Origin: Endozoicomonas sp. NE40
GTDB lineage: Bacteria > Pseudomonadota > Gammaproteobacteria > Pseudomonadales > Endozoicomonadaceae
Length of the DNA stretch: 64,000 nucleotides
Assembly (NCBI RefSeq): GCF_040549045.1
Contig: NZ_JBEWTB010000002.1
Location: 458,501 to 522,500 of the forward strand
Direction: 5' to 3'
Under the pieces are notes generated by a model. The model was not told where the DNA came from, ran no database searches, and worked only from the letters and a program-made list of their open reading frames with translations. Both the position numbers and the translations under genes were made by a program. Below are positions 48,851 through 57,578 of this stretch, one piece after another. Every line of letters begins with the position of its first letter. Within the stretch, counting starts at the first letter, position 1.

Positions 48851-51388
48851 TCACTGGTTTCCTATAAGTCTGACCTTTTCAACCTGAGTAGCAGGCCGAA
48901 TCTGCTCACGCTCCCTGACAAAAACGACATGACTGTCAGGCTGATCACTGTTCATAAAATGACTGAAACGTTTGAGTTTTTCGGAATCATCCAGTGTCGT
49001 TTTCCATTCACACTGGTAAGTGCCGATCAGGTGCGCCATCTCATTTTCAAGCTCTTCTGCAATTCCAAGGCTGTCGTCGATAATGACTTCCCTGAGGTAA
49101 TCAAGGCCACCTTCCAGATTGCCGAGCCAGACCGAAGTTCTCTGCAGACGATCTGCGGTTCGGATATAAAACATCAGGAAGCGATCGATGTACTGTATCA
49201 GGGTGCTGTCGTCCAGGCCGGTGGCAAACAGATCGGCATGCCTTGGTTTCATGCCCCCATTACCTGCAACATAGAGGTTCCAGCCCTGTTCCGTTGCAAT
49301 GACACCAACATCCTTGCTCTGAGCCTCGGCACATTCGCGGGTACAACCGGAAACCGCCATTTTTATTTTATGTGGAGACCGGACTCCGCGATAACGGTTC
49401 TCCACCCGGATTGCCATCCCAACACTGTCCAGCACACCATAACGACACCAGGTACTGCCGACACAGGACTTAACCGTTCGCAGAGATTTGCCATAGGCAT
49501 GACCGGTCTCAAAACCAGCATCGACCAGCCGTTTCCAGATAGCGGGTAGTTGATGCAGCTGAGCACCAAACAGATCAATACGCTGCCCGCCAGTGATTTT
49601 GGTGTAGAGGTTAAAGTCCCGCCCTACTTCACCAATCACCAGCAGTTTTTCCGGTGTAATCTCCCCACCGGGAATCCTTGGCACCACGGAATAAGTGCCA
49701 TCTTTCTGCATATTGCCGAGGAAATAATCGTTCGTATCCTGCAGAGGCGCATGTTCGTCCCGAAGAATATAATCGTTCCAGCAGGAGGCAATAATTGACC
49801 CAACTGTTGGCTTGCAGATATCACAACCGAGCCCGGTTCCATGTTTTTCAATCACCTCTGCAAAGGTTTTTAACTGCCCCACCCGCACCAGGTGATAAAG
49901 CTCCTGCCGGGAATAAGGAATGTGCTCACACAAATCCTTCTTAACTTCGACCCCCAGCTGCAACAACTCATGATCCAGCACCTGTTTCACCAGCTGTGCG
50001 CAACCACCACAGCCGGTACCCGCCGACGTTTCTGCCTTGAGAGTAGCCAGATCCTGACACCCTGCTGTAATGGCCTCCACCAGTTCGCCTTTACTGACAT
50101 TGAAACAGGAACAGATCTGGGCAGACTCCGGCAGTACCGCCACCCCGACACCTGCTGAAGACTGACCCTCAACCGGGGGCAGGATCAGCTCTGCCGGATT
50201 ATCTGGAGGACGTATGTCATTCAATACCATCTGCAGAAGTGTGCCGTACTCCTGAGCGTCTCCCACCAGTACCGCGCCCAGAACCTTTTTCTTGTTACCC
50301 GATACCACCAGCTTTTTATAAACTTCTTTCTCTTCATCAATAAACCGGTAACTCAGTGCGCCAGGCGTCCGGGCATGAGCATCGCCAATACTTGCGACCT
50401 CCACCCCCATCAACTTCAGTCGGGTGCTCATATCGGCTCCCTGAAACAGAGCCATCCCGTCGTGCAACAGTTGGTCAACAACCACCTGTCCCATTTGATA
50501 CCCCGGTGCGACCAGACCATAAATCCGGTTATTCCAGAGCGCACACTCACCAATGGCAAAGATGCGCGAATCGGATGTACGGCACTCGTTGTTAATTACA
50601 ATGCCGCCTCTTTCACCGATGTTCAGACCGCACTGCCTTGCCAGTTCATCCCTGGGGCGAATGCCCGCTGAAAAAAGAATCAGGTCAGTGTTCAGGTGTT
50701 CGCCATCGGCAAACTGCATCTGGTGTACGGCCTTATCACCCTCAACAATCTGCCGGGTGTTTTTGCCGGTATGAACCGTTACTCCCAGCGCTTCAATCTT
50801 GTGCTGCAGCATGGCACCACCGCCCTCATCCACCTGCGCAGCCATAAGCCCTGATGCAAATTCGACGACATGTGTTTCCAGACTCAGGTCTTTTAATGCT
50901 TTAGCGGCTTCAAGACCCAGCAAACCACCACCGACCACCGTACCGGACCGGCAGGATTCAGCGGCAGACTTTATGGCATCAAGATCATCAATGGTTCGAT
51001 AAACAAAGCAGTTAGGTCTGTCATGCCCACTGACAGGAGGAACAAACGGATAAGAACCGGTAGCCAGCACCAAATGATCATAAGGCTGCTCAACTCCGCC
51101 GCTGGTCATCACTTTTCCAGATGCGCGATCAATGACTTCTACCCGGTCATTCAGAATCAGCCTGAGCCCCGGTTGCTGATAAAAGCCATCAGACACCATG
51201 GACAGCTCTTCAGCAGAACGTCCGGAAAAGTACTCTGATAAATGAACTCTGTCGTATGCAGGCCGACTCTCTTCACCAAAGACAATGACTTCAAACTGAT
51301 TCAGACCACCGGCTTCAACCAGCTGTTCCAGAAAGCGATGGCCGACCATGCCATTGCCGACAACCACCAGCGTTTCCTTGTTACTCAT
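48851..51388 (-). CDS. nirB: Nitrite reductase large subunit
   Basis: 845 residues from the ATG at 51388 (MSNKETLVVVGNGMVGHRFL); E. coli NirB has 847. FAD/NAD domains at the N-terminus, BFD-like [2Fe-2S] (ICSCFNVSKGELVEAITAGC, GTGCGGCAQ), then the siroheme/[4Fe-4S] part with KSCVGSTWCRYG and VSGCTRECAEAQSKDVG. It reduces nitrite to ammonium. First gene of the nirBD-nas operon. No nitrate transporter or regulator is nearby. Confidence 0.97.
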   Translation of the reverse strand: MSNKETLVVVGNGMVGHRFLEQLVEAGGLNQFEVIVFGEESRPAYDRVHLSEYFSGRSAEELSMVSDGFYQQPGLRLILNDRVEVIDRASGKVMTSGGVEQPYDHLVLATGSYPFVPPVSGHDRPNCFVYRTIDDLDAIKSAAESCRSGTVVGGGLLGLEAAKALKDLSLETHVVEFASGLMAAQVDEGGGAMLQHKIEALGVTVHTGKNTRQIVEGDKAVHQMQFADGEHLNTDLILFSAGIRPRDELARQCGLNIGERGGIVINNECRTSDSRIFAIGECALWNNRIYGLVAPGYQMGQVVVDQLLHDGMALFQGADMSTRLKLMGVEVASIGDAHARTPGALSYRFIDEEKEVYKKLVVSGNKKKVLGAVLVGDAQEYGTLLQMVLNDIRPPDNPAELILPPVEGQSSAGVGVAVLPESAQICSCFNVSKGELVEAITAGCQDLATLKAETSAGTGCGGCAQLVKQVLDHELLQLGVEVKKDLCEHIPYSRQELYHLVRVGQLKTFAEVIEKHGTGLGCDICKPTVGSIIASCWNDYILRDEHAPLQDTNDYFLGNMQKDGTYSVVPRIPGGEITPEKLLVIGEVGRDFNLYTKITGGQRIDLFGAQLHQLPAIWKRLVDAGFETGHAYGKSLRTVKSCVGSTWCRYGVLDSVGMAIRVENRYRGVRSPHKIKMAVSGCTRECAEAQSKDVGVIATEQGWNLYVAGNGGMKPRHADLFATGLDDSTLIQYIDRFLMFYIRTADRLQRTSVWLGNLEGGLDYLREVIIDDSLGIAEELENEMAHLIGTYQCEWKTTLDDSEKLKRFSHFMNSDQPDSHVVFVREREQIRPATQVEKVRLIGNQ

Positions 51389-51406
51389 TACCCATGTTTC
51401 CCACAT

Positions 51407-51583
51407 CTTTTTGTTTACAGGGAACTGTGCAAGGTGTGTGCCAGACAGGTTTAGTCCGGAAGATTATTGGGGAAAAGAAGAAAAAATACGCCGCTTAGGC
51501 TGGCGAGCGCACAAAAAAAGTGCAATTAAACCGGGCAAGGCACTGAATTAACTCCCTGCGCCGCTGAATTGCAATTCTTACTG
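51407..51583. other. Region between nirB and putP
   Basis: About 180 bases upstream of nirB, downstream of putP; likely holds the nirB promoter. I see no consensus promoter or terminator clear enough to call. Confidence 0.4.
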
Positions 51584-53110
51584 TCAGGAAACCGAAGGTT
51601 CCTCATCATCATAATGTGAAAGCTGTTCGACCCGGCCATTAACTTTATCAAACAGGGTTTCCATGGTTTTCGATGGCCTTCTGCCCAGGTAGCTGAACAC
51701 CATCACAGCCAGAGTTGCAGCAATAATTCCCGGGATAATTTCATAGAGGTCATACCAGCCACCCTGCTGCTGCTTCCACCACACGACGGTCAGGCCACCA
51801 GCCACAATACCCGCTAATGCCCCTATGCCGTTCATCCGTCGCCAATACAGCGACAGTATCAGCACCGGACCAAAGGCTGCACCAAAGCCTGCCCAGGCGT
51901 AGGACACCATACCCAGCACCGAATGGTCAGGATTAAGCGCCAGCCAGGTGGCAATCACAGCAATCCCCACCACGGCGATACGTCCAACCAGAAGCACTTC
52001 TTCCTGAGGGGCGTTGCGGCGGAAAATATCCCGGTAAAAGTCTTCTGCAAAAGCCGTTGAACAAACCAGTAACTGCGAGTCCGCAGTACTCATGATGGCA
52101 GCCAGAATAGCGGCCAGAAGAATACCGGCAATCACCGGATGGAACAGTGTATTCACCATCAACATAAAAATTGCTTCGGGGTCATCAAGGCTAATCCCAG
52201 TTCTCTGTGTGTAAACCGCACCCGCGAGGCCTACCAGCAAAGCACCCAACATGCAGATGCCCGTCCAGCTCACGGCTATTCTGCGAGCCAGCACCAGCTG
52301 TCCTTCAGACTGAATCGCTTTAAAGCGAGCCATGATGTGGGGCTGGCCAAAATACCCAAGTCCCCAGCCTAACAGGGATAACACCGTTATCACGGACAAC
52401 GTTTCGCCTTCGACAGTGGTTAACACACTTAACAGTTCGGGGTTGATCCGCTGCAACTCCTGAAAAACCGTATCAGCCCCGCCACTGGCTTCAAGGGCAG
52501 CAACCGGTACCACCAGCAGGGCGGCAGCCATTAATAGTCCCTGAATTAAATCCGTCCAGCAGACAGCCAGAAAACCACCATACAGCGTGTAGGAAATCAC
52601 GCTGACCATGCCAATAATGACTGCCCAGTGATAATCAATGCCAAACACCGATTCAAACAGTTTGCCGCCGGCCACCAGGCCAGAGCTGGTATAAAAAAGG
52701 AAGAAGATCAAAATAAAAATCGCCGAGACAGGTTGCAACAATCCTTTTCTGTCTTCAAAACGATTGGCAAGAAACTCAGGTAACGTTAAAGCGTCATCAG
52801 CCAGAGCGCTGTAGGTTCTCAGACGGCGCGACACAATCAACCAGTTCAGCCAGGTGCCTCCCAGTAAACCGGCCGCCAGCCAGAACGCCTCAAGGCCAGC
52901 TGCAAAGGCGTAACCAGGCAGTCCCAGCAGTAACCAGCCACTCATATCAGACGCCCCGGCACTTAACGCCGCTGACCATGGCCCAAGGGAACGCCCGCCA
53001 AGAAAATAATCGGAAGAACTCAGAGTCCGACGCCAGGCAAACAGGCCGACAAGCAGCATCAATCCAAAGTAAACCAGGAAGGTTAACAGAATCAGGTTAT
53101 TATCAGTCAT
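51584..53110 (-). CDS. putP: Sodium/proline symporter
   Basis: 508 residues (E. coli PutP 502). Thirteen hydrophobic helices of the SSS family, with FGLMLLVGLFAWRRTLSSSD, GASDMSGWLLLGLPGYAFAA (Na+/proline site region, Ser/Asp near residue 55) and FLANRFEDR. It imports proline with sodium. Its C-terminus is charged and cytoplasmic. It is divergent from hutI by about 450 bases. Confidence 0.93.
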   Translation of the reverse strand: MTDNNLILLTFLVYFGLMLLVGLFAWRRTLSSSDYFLGGRSLGPWSAALSAGASDMSGWLLLGLPGYAFAAGLEAFWLAAGLLGGTWLNWLIVSRRLRTYSALADDALTLPEFLANRFEDRKGLLQPVSAIFILIFFLFYTSSGLVAGGKLFESVFGIDYHWAVIIGMVSVISYTLYGGFLAVCWTDLIQGLLMAAALLVVPVAALEASGGADTVFQELQRINPELLSVLTTVEGETLSVITVLSLLGWGLGYFGQPHIMARFKAIQSEGQLVLARRIAVSWTGICMLGALLVGLAGAVYTQRTGISLDDPEAIFMLMVNTLFHPVIAGILLAAILAAIMSTADSQLLVCSTAFAEDFYRDIFRRNAPQEEVLLVGRIAVVGIAVIATWLALNPDHSVLGMVSYAWAGFGAAFGPVLILSLYWRRMNGIGALAGIVAGGLTVVWWKQQQGGWYDLYEIIPGIIAATLAVMVFSYLGRRPSKTMETLFDKVNGRVEQLSHYDDEEPSVS

Positions 53111-53562
53111 CGTCGTTACCGGATTAAGTGATTAGAACGACTGCTTTTCTAAAACGGCTTATCTAAATAAAGTTAGTCCACTTCTCTGTATTTCGTCATA
53201 TTTGTTCAGTTTTTAATAACTGTATGAATTAAAAGGCTCTCTTAAAAAACAGTGTCAGCTCATTAATTTCGACCATGCTCCCGACAATACAGTTGACTAC
53301 TTTCCCTTAGCAGGTCAGAAAGGACAGGCAGAGTGGCTTTTATTGCAATGCTTCACCATGAAGCAGCTATCCTTATTGTCCGACGATAAATTGCCCGACG
53401 ATAAATTGCCCGACGCAAAATTGCCCAGCGCCAGACAAGTACTTGTCAGTTGGCCTGAAACTCTTTATATCTTTAAAGACAAGGTTAACCAATGCTACCG
53501 CAGTCACCGTGTACAACCGGCGCTGCTTACGGATTCAATTTATGCCCGAGCATCAGCATCTT
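53111..53562. other. putP-hutI intergenic region with a 15-bp triplicate
   Basis: 450 bases between divergent operons. Near the right end, three tandem 15-bp units lie at 53381-53425 (separate entry). A small plus-strand frame (53343-53600) covers the repeats and continues into hutI out of frame; I do not consider it a proven gene. No clear promoters are seen. Confidence 0.5.
53381..53425 (+). repeat. Three tandem 15-bp repeats upstream of hutI
   Basis: Units CGACGATAAATTGCC at 53381-53395 and 53396-53410 are identical; the third (53411-53425) differs at 2 positions (CGACGCAAAATTGCC). The length is a multiple of three. It lies about 140 bases before the chosen hutI start. Confidence 0.85.
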
Positions 53563-54828
53563 ATGCCCAAACCCCAGATGATCAGCCTCAAAGACTGTAG
53601 CCGGGTATGGATTAACGTAAACCTGGCAACGTTTGACCCGGCCCTGTCAGATGCCTACGGCGTTCAGACAAAATGCGCTCTCGGTGTTCAGGATGGTCGC
53701 ATCGCCTGCATTGAGCCAATGTCGTCTGTCACCGCAACTTCACTGCCCTATGATGTCATCGACGGCCATAATGGCTGGTTGACTCCGGGGTTAATTGACT
53801 GCCACACCCACCTGGTCTTCGGCGGTAACCGGGCCAACGAATTTGAACAGAGGCAGCAGGGCAAGTCCTATCAGGAAATCGCCAGAAAAGGCGGAGGAAT
53901 TCTGTCCACCGTCAGGGCAACCCGGGTTCGCTCCAGAGAACAGCTGATTAAATCTGCTCTGCCCAGACTTGAGGCACTGATCAAGGAAGGGGTAACAACG
54001 GTTGAAATCAAATCGGGTTATGGGCTGAACCTTCCCGATGAAATCAAAATGCTGGAAGTCGCCCGGGAACTGGGTAGAAGGGTTCCCATCCGGGTTAAAA
54101 CCACTCTGCTGGCTGCCCACGCCCTGCCCCCAGAGTACGCCGGAAGAGCCGATGACTACATCGATCTGGTGTGCAATGAAATCATTCCCACGGTGGCTGA
54201 ACAAGGTCTGGCAGACGCTGTCGACGTATTCTGTGAAACCATTGGCTTCAACCTGAAACAGTGCGAACGGGTGTTTCACACCGCACTTGACCACAACCTT
54301 GCTATCAAGGGTCATACCGAGCAGCTCTCATTGACCCATGCCAGCTCTCTGGCCGCTTCAATGGGCGCCCTGTCCTGTGATCATCTGGAATATCTGGATG
54401 AAACCGGTGCTGTGGATCTGGCTCAGTCAGGGACTGTCGCTGTTCTGCTGCCCGGTGCTTTTTACTACCTGAAACAGAGCAGAAAGCCTCCCATCGAACT
54501 GCTTCGCCGCTTCAAAGTGCCTATGGCGGTTGCCACCGATATTAACCCCGGCAGCTCGCCCCTGGCTTCAATCCGGCTGATGATGAACATGAGCTGTATT
54601 CTGTTTCAACTGAGCGCAGCCGAAGCCATTGCCGGAACAACCCGGGAAGCTGCCCGGGCGCTGGGTATCATTGATAACTTCGGCACTATTGAAGTGGGCA
54701 AAATCGCAGACCTTTGCTTATGGGATACTAACCACCCCAACGAATTGCCATACGAGCTGGGTCACTCACCGTTACAACAGCGCATCCTTGGTGGAGACAT
54801 TGCTCATGGGGATAGCTTATGGACATAG
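53563..54828 (+). CDS. hutI: Imidazolonepropionase
   Basis: 421 residues from the ATG at 53563 (MPKPQMISLKDCSRVWINVN); ATGs at 53542 and 53578 are alternatives, and none has a strong ribosome site. Metal ligands in LIDCHTHLVFGG, IKGHTEQLS and VATDINPGSSP. It opens the imidazolone ring to N-formimino-L-glutamate, step 3 of histidine degradation. First gene of the hutIGUH set. Confidence 0.95.
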   Translation: MPKPQMISLKDCSRVWINVNLATFDPALSDAYGVQTKCALGVQDGRIACIEPMSSVTATSLPYDVIDGHNGWLTPGLIDCHTHLVFGGNRANEFEQRQQGKSYQEIARKGGGILSTVRATRVRSREQLIKSALPRLEALIKEGVTTVEIKSGYGLNLPDEIKMLEVARELGRRVPIRVKTTLLAAHALPPEYAGRADDYIDLVCNEIIPTVAEQGLADAVDVFCETIGFNLKQCERVFHTALDHNLAIKGHTEQLSLTHASSLAASMGALSCDHLEYLDETGAVDLAQSGTVAVLLPGAFYYLKQSRKPPIELLRRFKVPMAVATDINPGSSPLASIRLMMNMSCILFQLSAAEAIAGTTREAARALGIIDNFGTIEVGKIADLCLWDTNHPNELPYELGHSPLQQRILGGDIAHGDSLWT

Positions 54829-54840
54829 TTATGGACATAG
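54817..54840 (+). repeat. 12-bp tandem duplication at hutI end
   Basis: TTATGGACATAG occurs twice in a row (54817-54828 and 54829-54840); the first copy contains the hutI stop codon. A third partial copy (TTTATG) overlaps the hutG start at 54844. Confidence 0.8.
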
Positions 54841-54843
54841 TTT

Positions 54844-55860
54844 ATGAGTGCTGAGTCGGCTAAACCTGGACTGGCCCGCCCTGATCCCAAAGCGTATCAG
54901 GAAAAACTGCCCGACATGTCCCTGTGGCATGGCAGAATTGATGAAGAAACTGTTCCGGAATGGGCTCTGCGCTGGCATCAGAAGGTTAACAATTATTCAG
55001 GCCAGTCAGCATTACCCGGTGTTACCCTTGCAGGTTTTGCTTCCGACGAAGGCGTACGCAGAAACAAGGGACGCCCCGGAGCGGCTTCAGGCCCGGATAC
55101 TCTGCGCAGAGCTTTGGCAGGACAACCATGGAACCGTGACCAGCCAGTATACGACAGCAGCACGATCATTTGCCGGGGTGGCAACCTGGAAGCCGCACAG
55201 CAGGCCTTTGCCCTTCACATCTCAAAACTGCTGGATAACCAGCAGTTACCAATTGGATTGGGAGGTGGTCATGAAATCGCCTGGGCCAGCTACCAGGGGC
55301 TTATTCATCACTTGCATCCTGAACAGAAGCCCAACGTTGGCATTATCAATTTTGACGCACACTTTGATTTGCGAAAACCCGATCAGGCAGGTGCCAGCTC
55401 CGGCACCCCGTTCTGGCAGATAGCGGATTATGCCAGACAACAACAACTGCCCTTTCACTACCTTTGCCTTGGTGTAAGCCGCAACAGCAACACCCGGGTG
55501 CTGTTTCAAAGAGCCAGAGCTCTGGGCGTCGATTTTCACTACGACGATGATATGACCATTCTCCAGCTGAATACACTGACTGACGCACTGTCCCGGTTTA
55601 TTGATAAAGTCGACCATGTTTACCTGACCATCGACCTTGATGGGTTTCCTGCCGCACTGGCTCCCGGTGTCAGCGCACCAGCCAGCCGGGGTATTCCGCT
55701 GGAAGTGGCGGAACCTCTGCTGAAAGACATCCGGGATTCAGACAAGCTTCGACTGATTGACATCGCCGAGTTCAACCCAAACTATGATATTGATCATCGA
55801 ACCTCAAGGCTGGCTGCCCGGTTGATTCATTTGCTGACTCTTCAAGAACCGATTCTTTAG
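54844..55860 (+). CDS. hutG: Formimidoylglutamase
   Basis: 338 residues, arginase/agmatinase fold. Metal-binding sets GLGGGHEIAWASYQG, IINFDAHFDLRKPD, and LTIDLDGFPAALAPGVSAP. It hydrolyses N-formimino-glutamate to glutamate and formamide, the direct one-step route. Starts MSAESAKPGLARPDPKAYQ 15 bases after hutI, close to the 12-bp duplication. It is followed by hutU after 13 bases. Confidence 0.95.
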   Translation: MSAESAKPGLARPDPKAYQEKLPDMSLWHGRIDEETVPEWALRWHQKVNNYSGQSALPGVTLAGFASDEGVRRNKGRPGAASGPDTLRRALAGQPWNRDQPVYDSSTIICRGGNLEAAQQAFALHISKLLDNQQLPIGLGGGHEIAWASYQGLIHHLHPEQKPNVGIINFDAHFDLRKPDQAGASSGTPFWQIADYARQQQLPFHYLCLGVSRNSNTRVLFQRARALGVDFHYDDDMTILQLNTLTDALSRFIDKVDHVYLTIDLDGFPAALAPGVSAPASRGIPLEVAEPLLKDIRDSDKLRLIDIAEFNPNYDIDHRTSRLAARLIHLLTLQEPIL

Positions 55861-55873
55861 GAAACTATGAGTT

Positions 55874-57577
55874 ATGACAAATAATAACTGCTTAAAAACG
55901 GACAGCTCAAGGACGGACACTTCCCGAATAATCTCAGCCCCAACCGGCTCAACGCTGATCACTAAAAGCTGGTTAACCGAAGCCCCGTTACGAATGCTGA
56001 TGAACAACCTTGACCCGGCGGTGGCAGAAAAGCCTGAAGAGCTGGTCGTCTATGGTGGCATTGGTCGTGCAGCAAGAAACTGGCAGTGCTTTGACAAAAT
56101 TGTCGAGGTACTCAAACGATTAAACGAAGATGAAACCCTGCTGATTCAATCCGGCAAACCCGTTGGTGTATTTCCAACCCACGCTGACGCCCCCAGAGTA
56201 CTGATTGCCAACTCTAACCTGGTACCACACTGGGCAAACTGGCAGCACTTCAATAAGCTCGACCAGCAGGGCTTAATGATGTACGGACAGATGACAGCAG
56301 GTTCCTGGATCTATATTGGCTCCCAGGGCATCGTCCAGGGAACTTATGAAACCTTTGTCGCTATCGCCGACCAGCACTTTTCAGGCAGTGCTGCCGGTAA
56401 ATGGATTCTGACAGCCGGTCTGGGCGGCATGGGAGGCGCTCAACCCCTGGCTGCGACCATGGCTGGTTTCTCTATGCTGGCGGTTGAGTGCGATGAGAGC
56501 CGAATTGATAAACGCCTTGAGACGGGCTATCTGGATCGAAAAACAACAAACCTTGATGAAGCCCTGGAGTGGGTGCAAACCGCCTGCAAACAGAAACAAC
56601 CACTGTCTGTAGGGCTGCTGGGTAATGCTGCGGACATTCTGCCGCAACTCTTGTCCAACAAAAAGGTTTTACCCGATGTCGTAACCGACCAGACCAGCGC
56701 CCACGACCCACTGAATGGTTACCTGCCTTCAGGCTGGAGCCTTGAAAAAGCCAGACAAGCCAGACAGCAAAACCCGGAAGACTTAAACGCCGCCGCCCGT
56801 TCATCCATTGCCACCCATGTTCAGGCCATGCTTGAATTTCAGAAAAACGGCTCGGTGGTCGTTGATTACGGCAACAATATCCGCCAGGTCGCTCTCGAAG
56901 AAGGGGTCCAGCACGCATTCAATTTTCCCGGTTTTGTTCCAGCCTATATACGCCCTTTGTTCTGTGTGGGTAAAGGCCCTTTCCGCTGGGCTGCCCTTAG
57001 CGGTGACCCTGAAGATATTTACAAAACCGATGCCAGAGTCAAAGCGCTTATCCCTGACGATAAACACCTCCACAACTGGCTGGATATGGCTAAAGAAAGA
57101 ATTCATTTTCAGGGGCTGCCAGCCCGAATCTGCTGGGCAGGGCTTTCTGACCGGACGCGTCTGGGGCTTGCCTTTAATGCCATGGTCAGAAGCGGAGAGC
57201 TGTCGGCTCCTGTTGTGATTGGCAGAGATCATCTGGATTCCGGCTCTGTCGCCTCCCCCAATCGTGAAACAGAATCAATGCTCGATGGTTCTGATGCCGT
57301 ATCCGACTGGCCACTGCTGAACGCACTACTGAATACCGCCAGTGGGGCGACCTGGGTCAGCCTTCACCACGGTGGCGGTGTCGGCATGGGCTTCAGTCAG
57401 CATGCCGGTGTAGTGATTGTCTGCGATGGAACTGAAGCGGCAGACCGCCGTATCGCCAGAGTCCTGAACAATGACCCTGCTACGGGTGTCATGCGCCATG
57501 CTGACGCCGGTTATCAGGAAGCCATAGACTGCGCCCGGCAGGGCCAGCTGGATTTGCCCATGCTGGAGGAACAATAA
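55874..57577 (+). CDS. hutU: Urocanate hydratase
   Basis: 567 residues. Typical start region LITKSWLTEAPLRMLMNNLD, NAD-binding TAGLGGMGGAQPLAATMAGF, and VDYGNNIRQVALEEGVQHAF, with HHGGGVGMGFSQHAG near the C-terminus. It hydrates urocanate using tightly bound NAD. It lies between hutG and hutH; gap to hutH is 1 base. N-terminal 25 residues are low-complexity and may not all be translated. Confidence 0.97.
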   Translation: MTNNNCLKTDSSRTDTSRIISAPTGSTLITKSWLTEAPLRMLMNNLDPAVAEKPEELVVYGGIGRAARNWQCFDKIVEVLKRLNEDETLLIQSGKPVGVFPTHADAPRVLIANSNLVPHWANWQHFNKLDQQGLMMYGQMTAGSWIYIGSQGIVQGTYETFVAIADQHFSGSAAGKWILTAGLGGMGGAQPLAATMAGFSMLAVECDESRIDKRLETGYLDRKTTNLDEALEWVQTACKQKQPLSVGLLGNAADILPQLLSNKKVLPDVVTDQTSAHDPLNGYLPSGWSLEKARQARQQNPEDLNAAARSSIATHVQAMLEFQKNGSVVVDYGNNIRQVALEEGVQHAFNFPGFVPAYIRPLFCVGKGPFRWAALSGDPEDIYKTDARVKALIPDDKHLHNWLDMAKERIHFQGLPARICWAGLSDRTRLGLAFNAMVRSGELSAPVVIGRDHLDSGSVASPNRETESMLDGSDAVSDWPLLNALLNTASGATWVSLHHGGGVGMGFSQHAGVVIVCDGTEAADRRIARVLNNDPATGVMRHADAGYQEAIDCARQGQLDLPMLEEQ

Positions 57578-57578
57578 T

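Noticed and set aside
53343..53600. 85-codon frame covering the tandem repeats before hutI
   Set aside because: Overlaps the hutI start in another frame, has no strong ribosome site and its residues beyond the repeats look random; kept only as a repeat.
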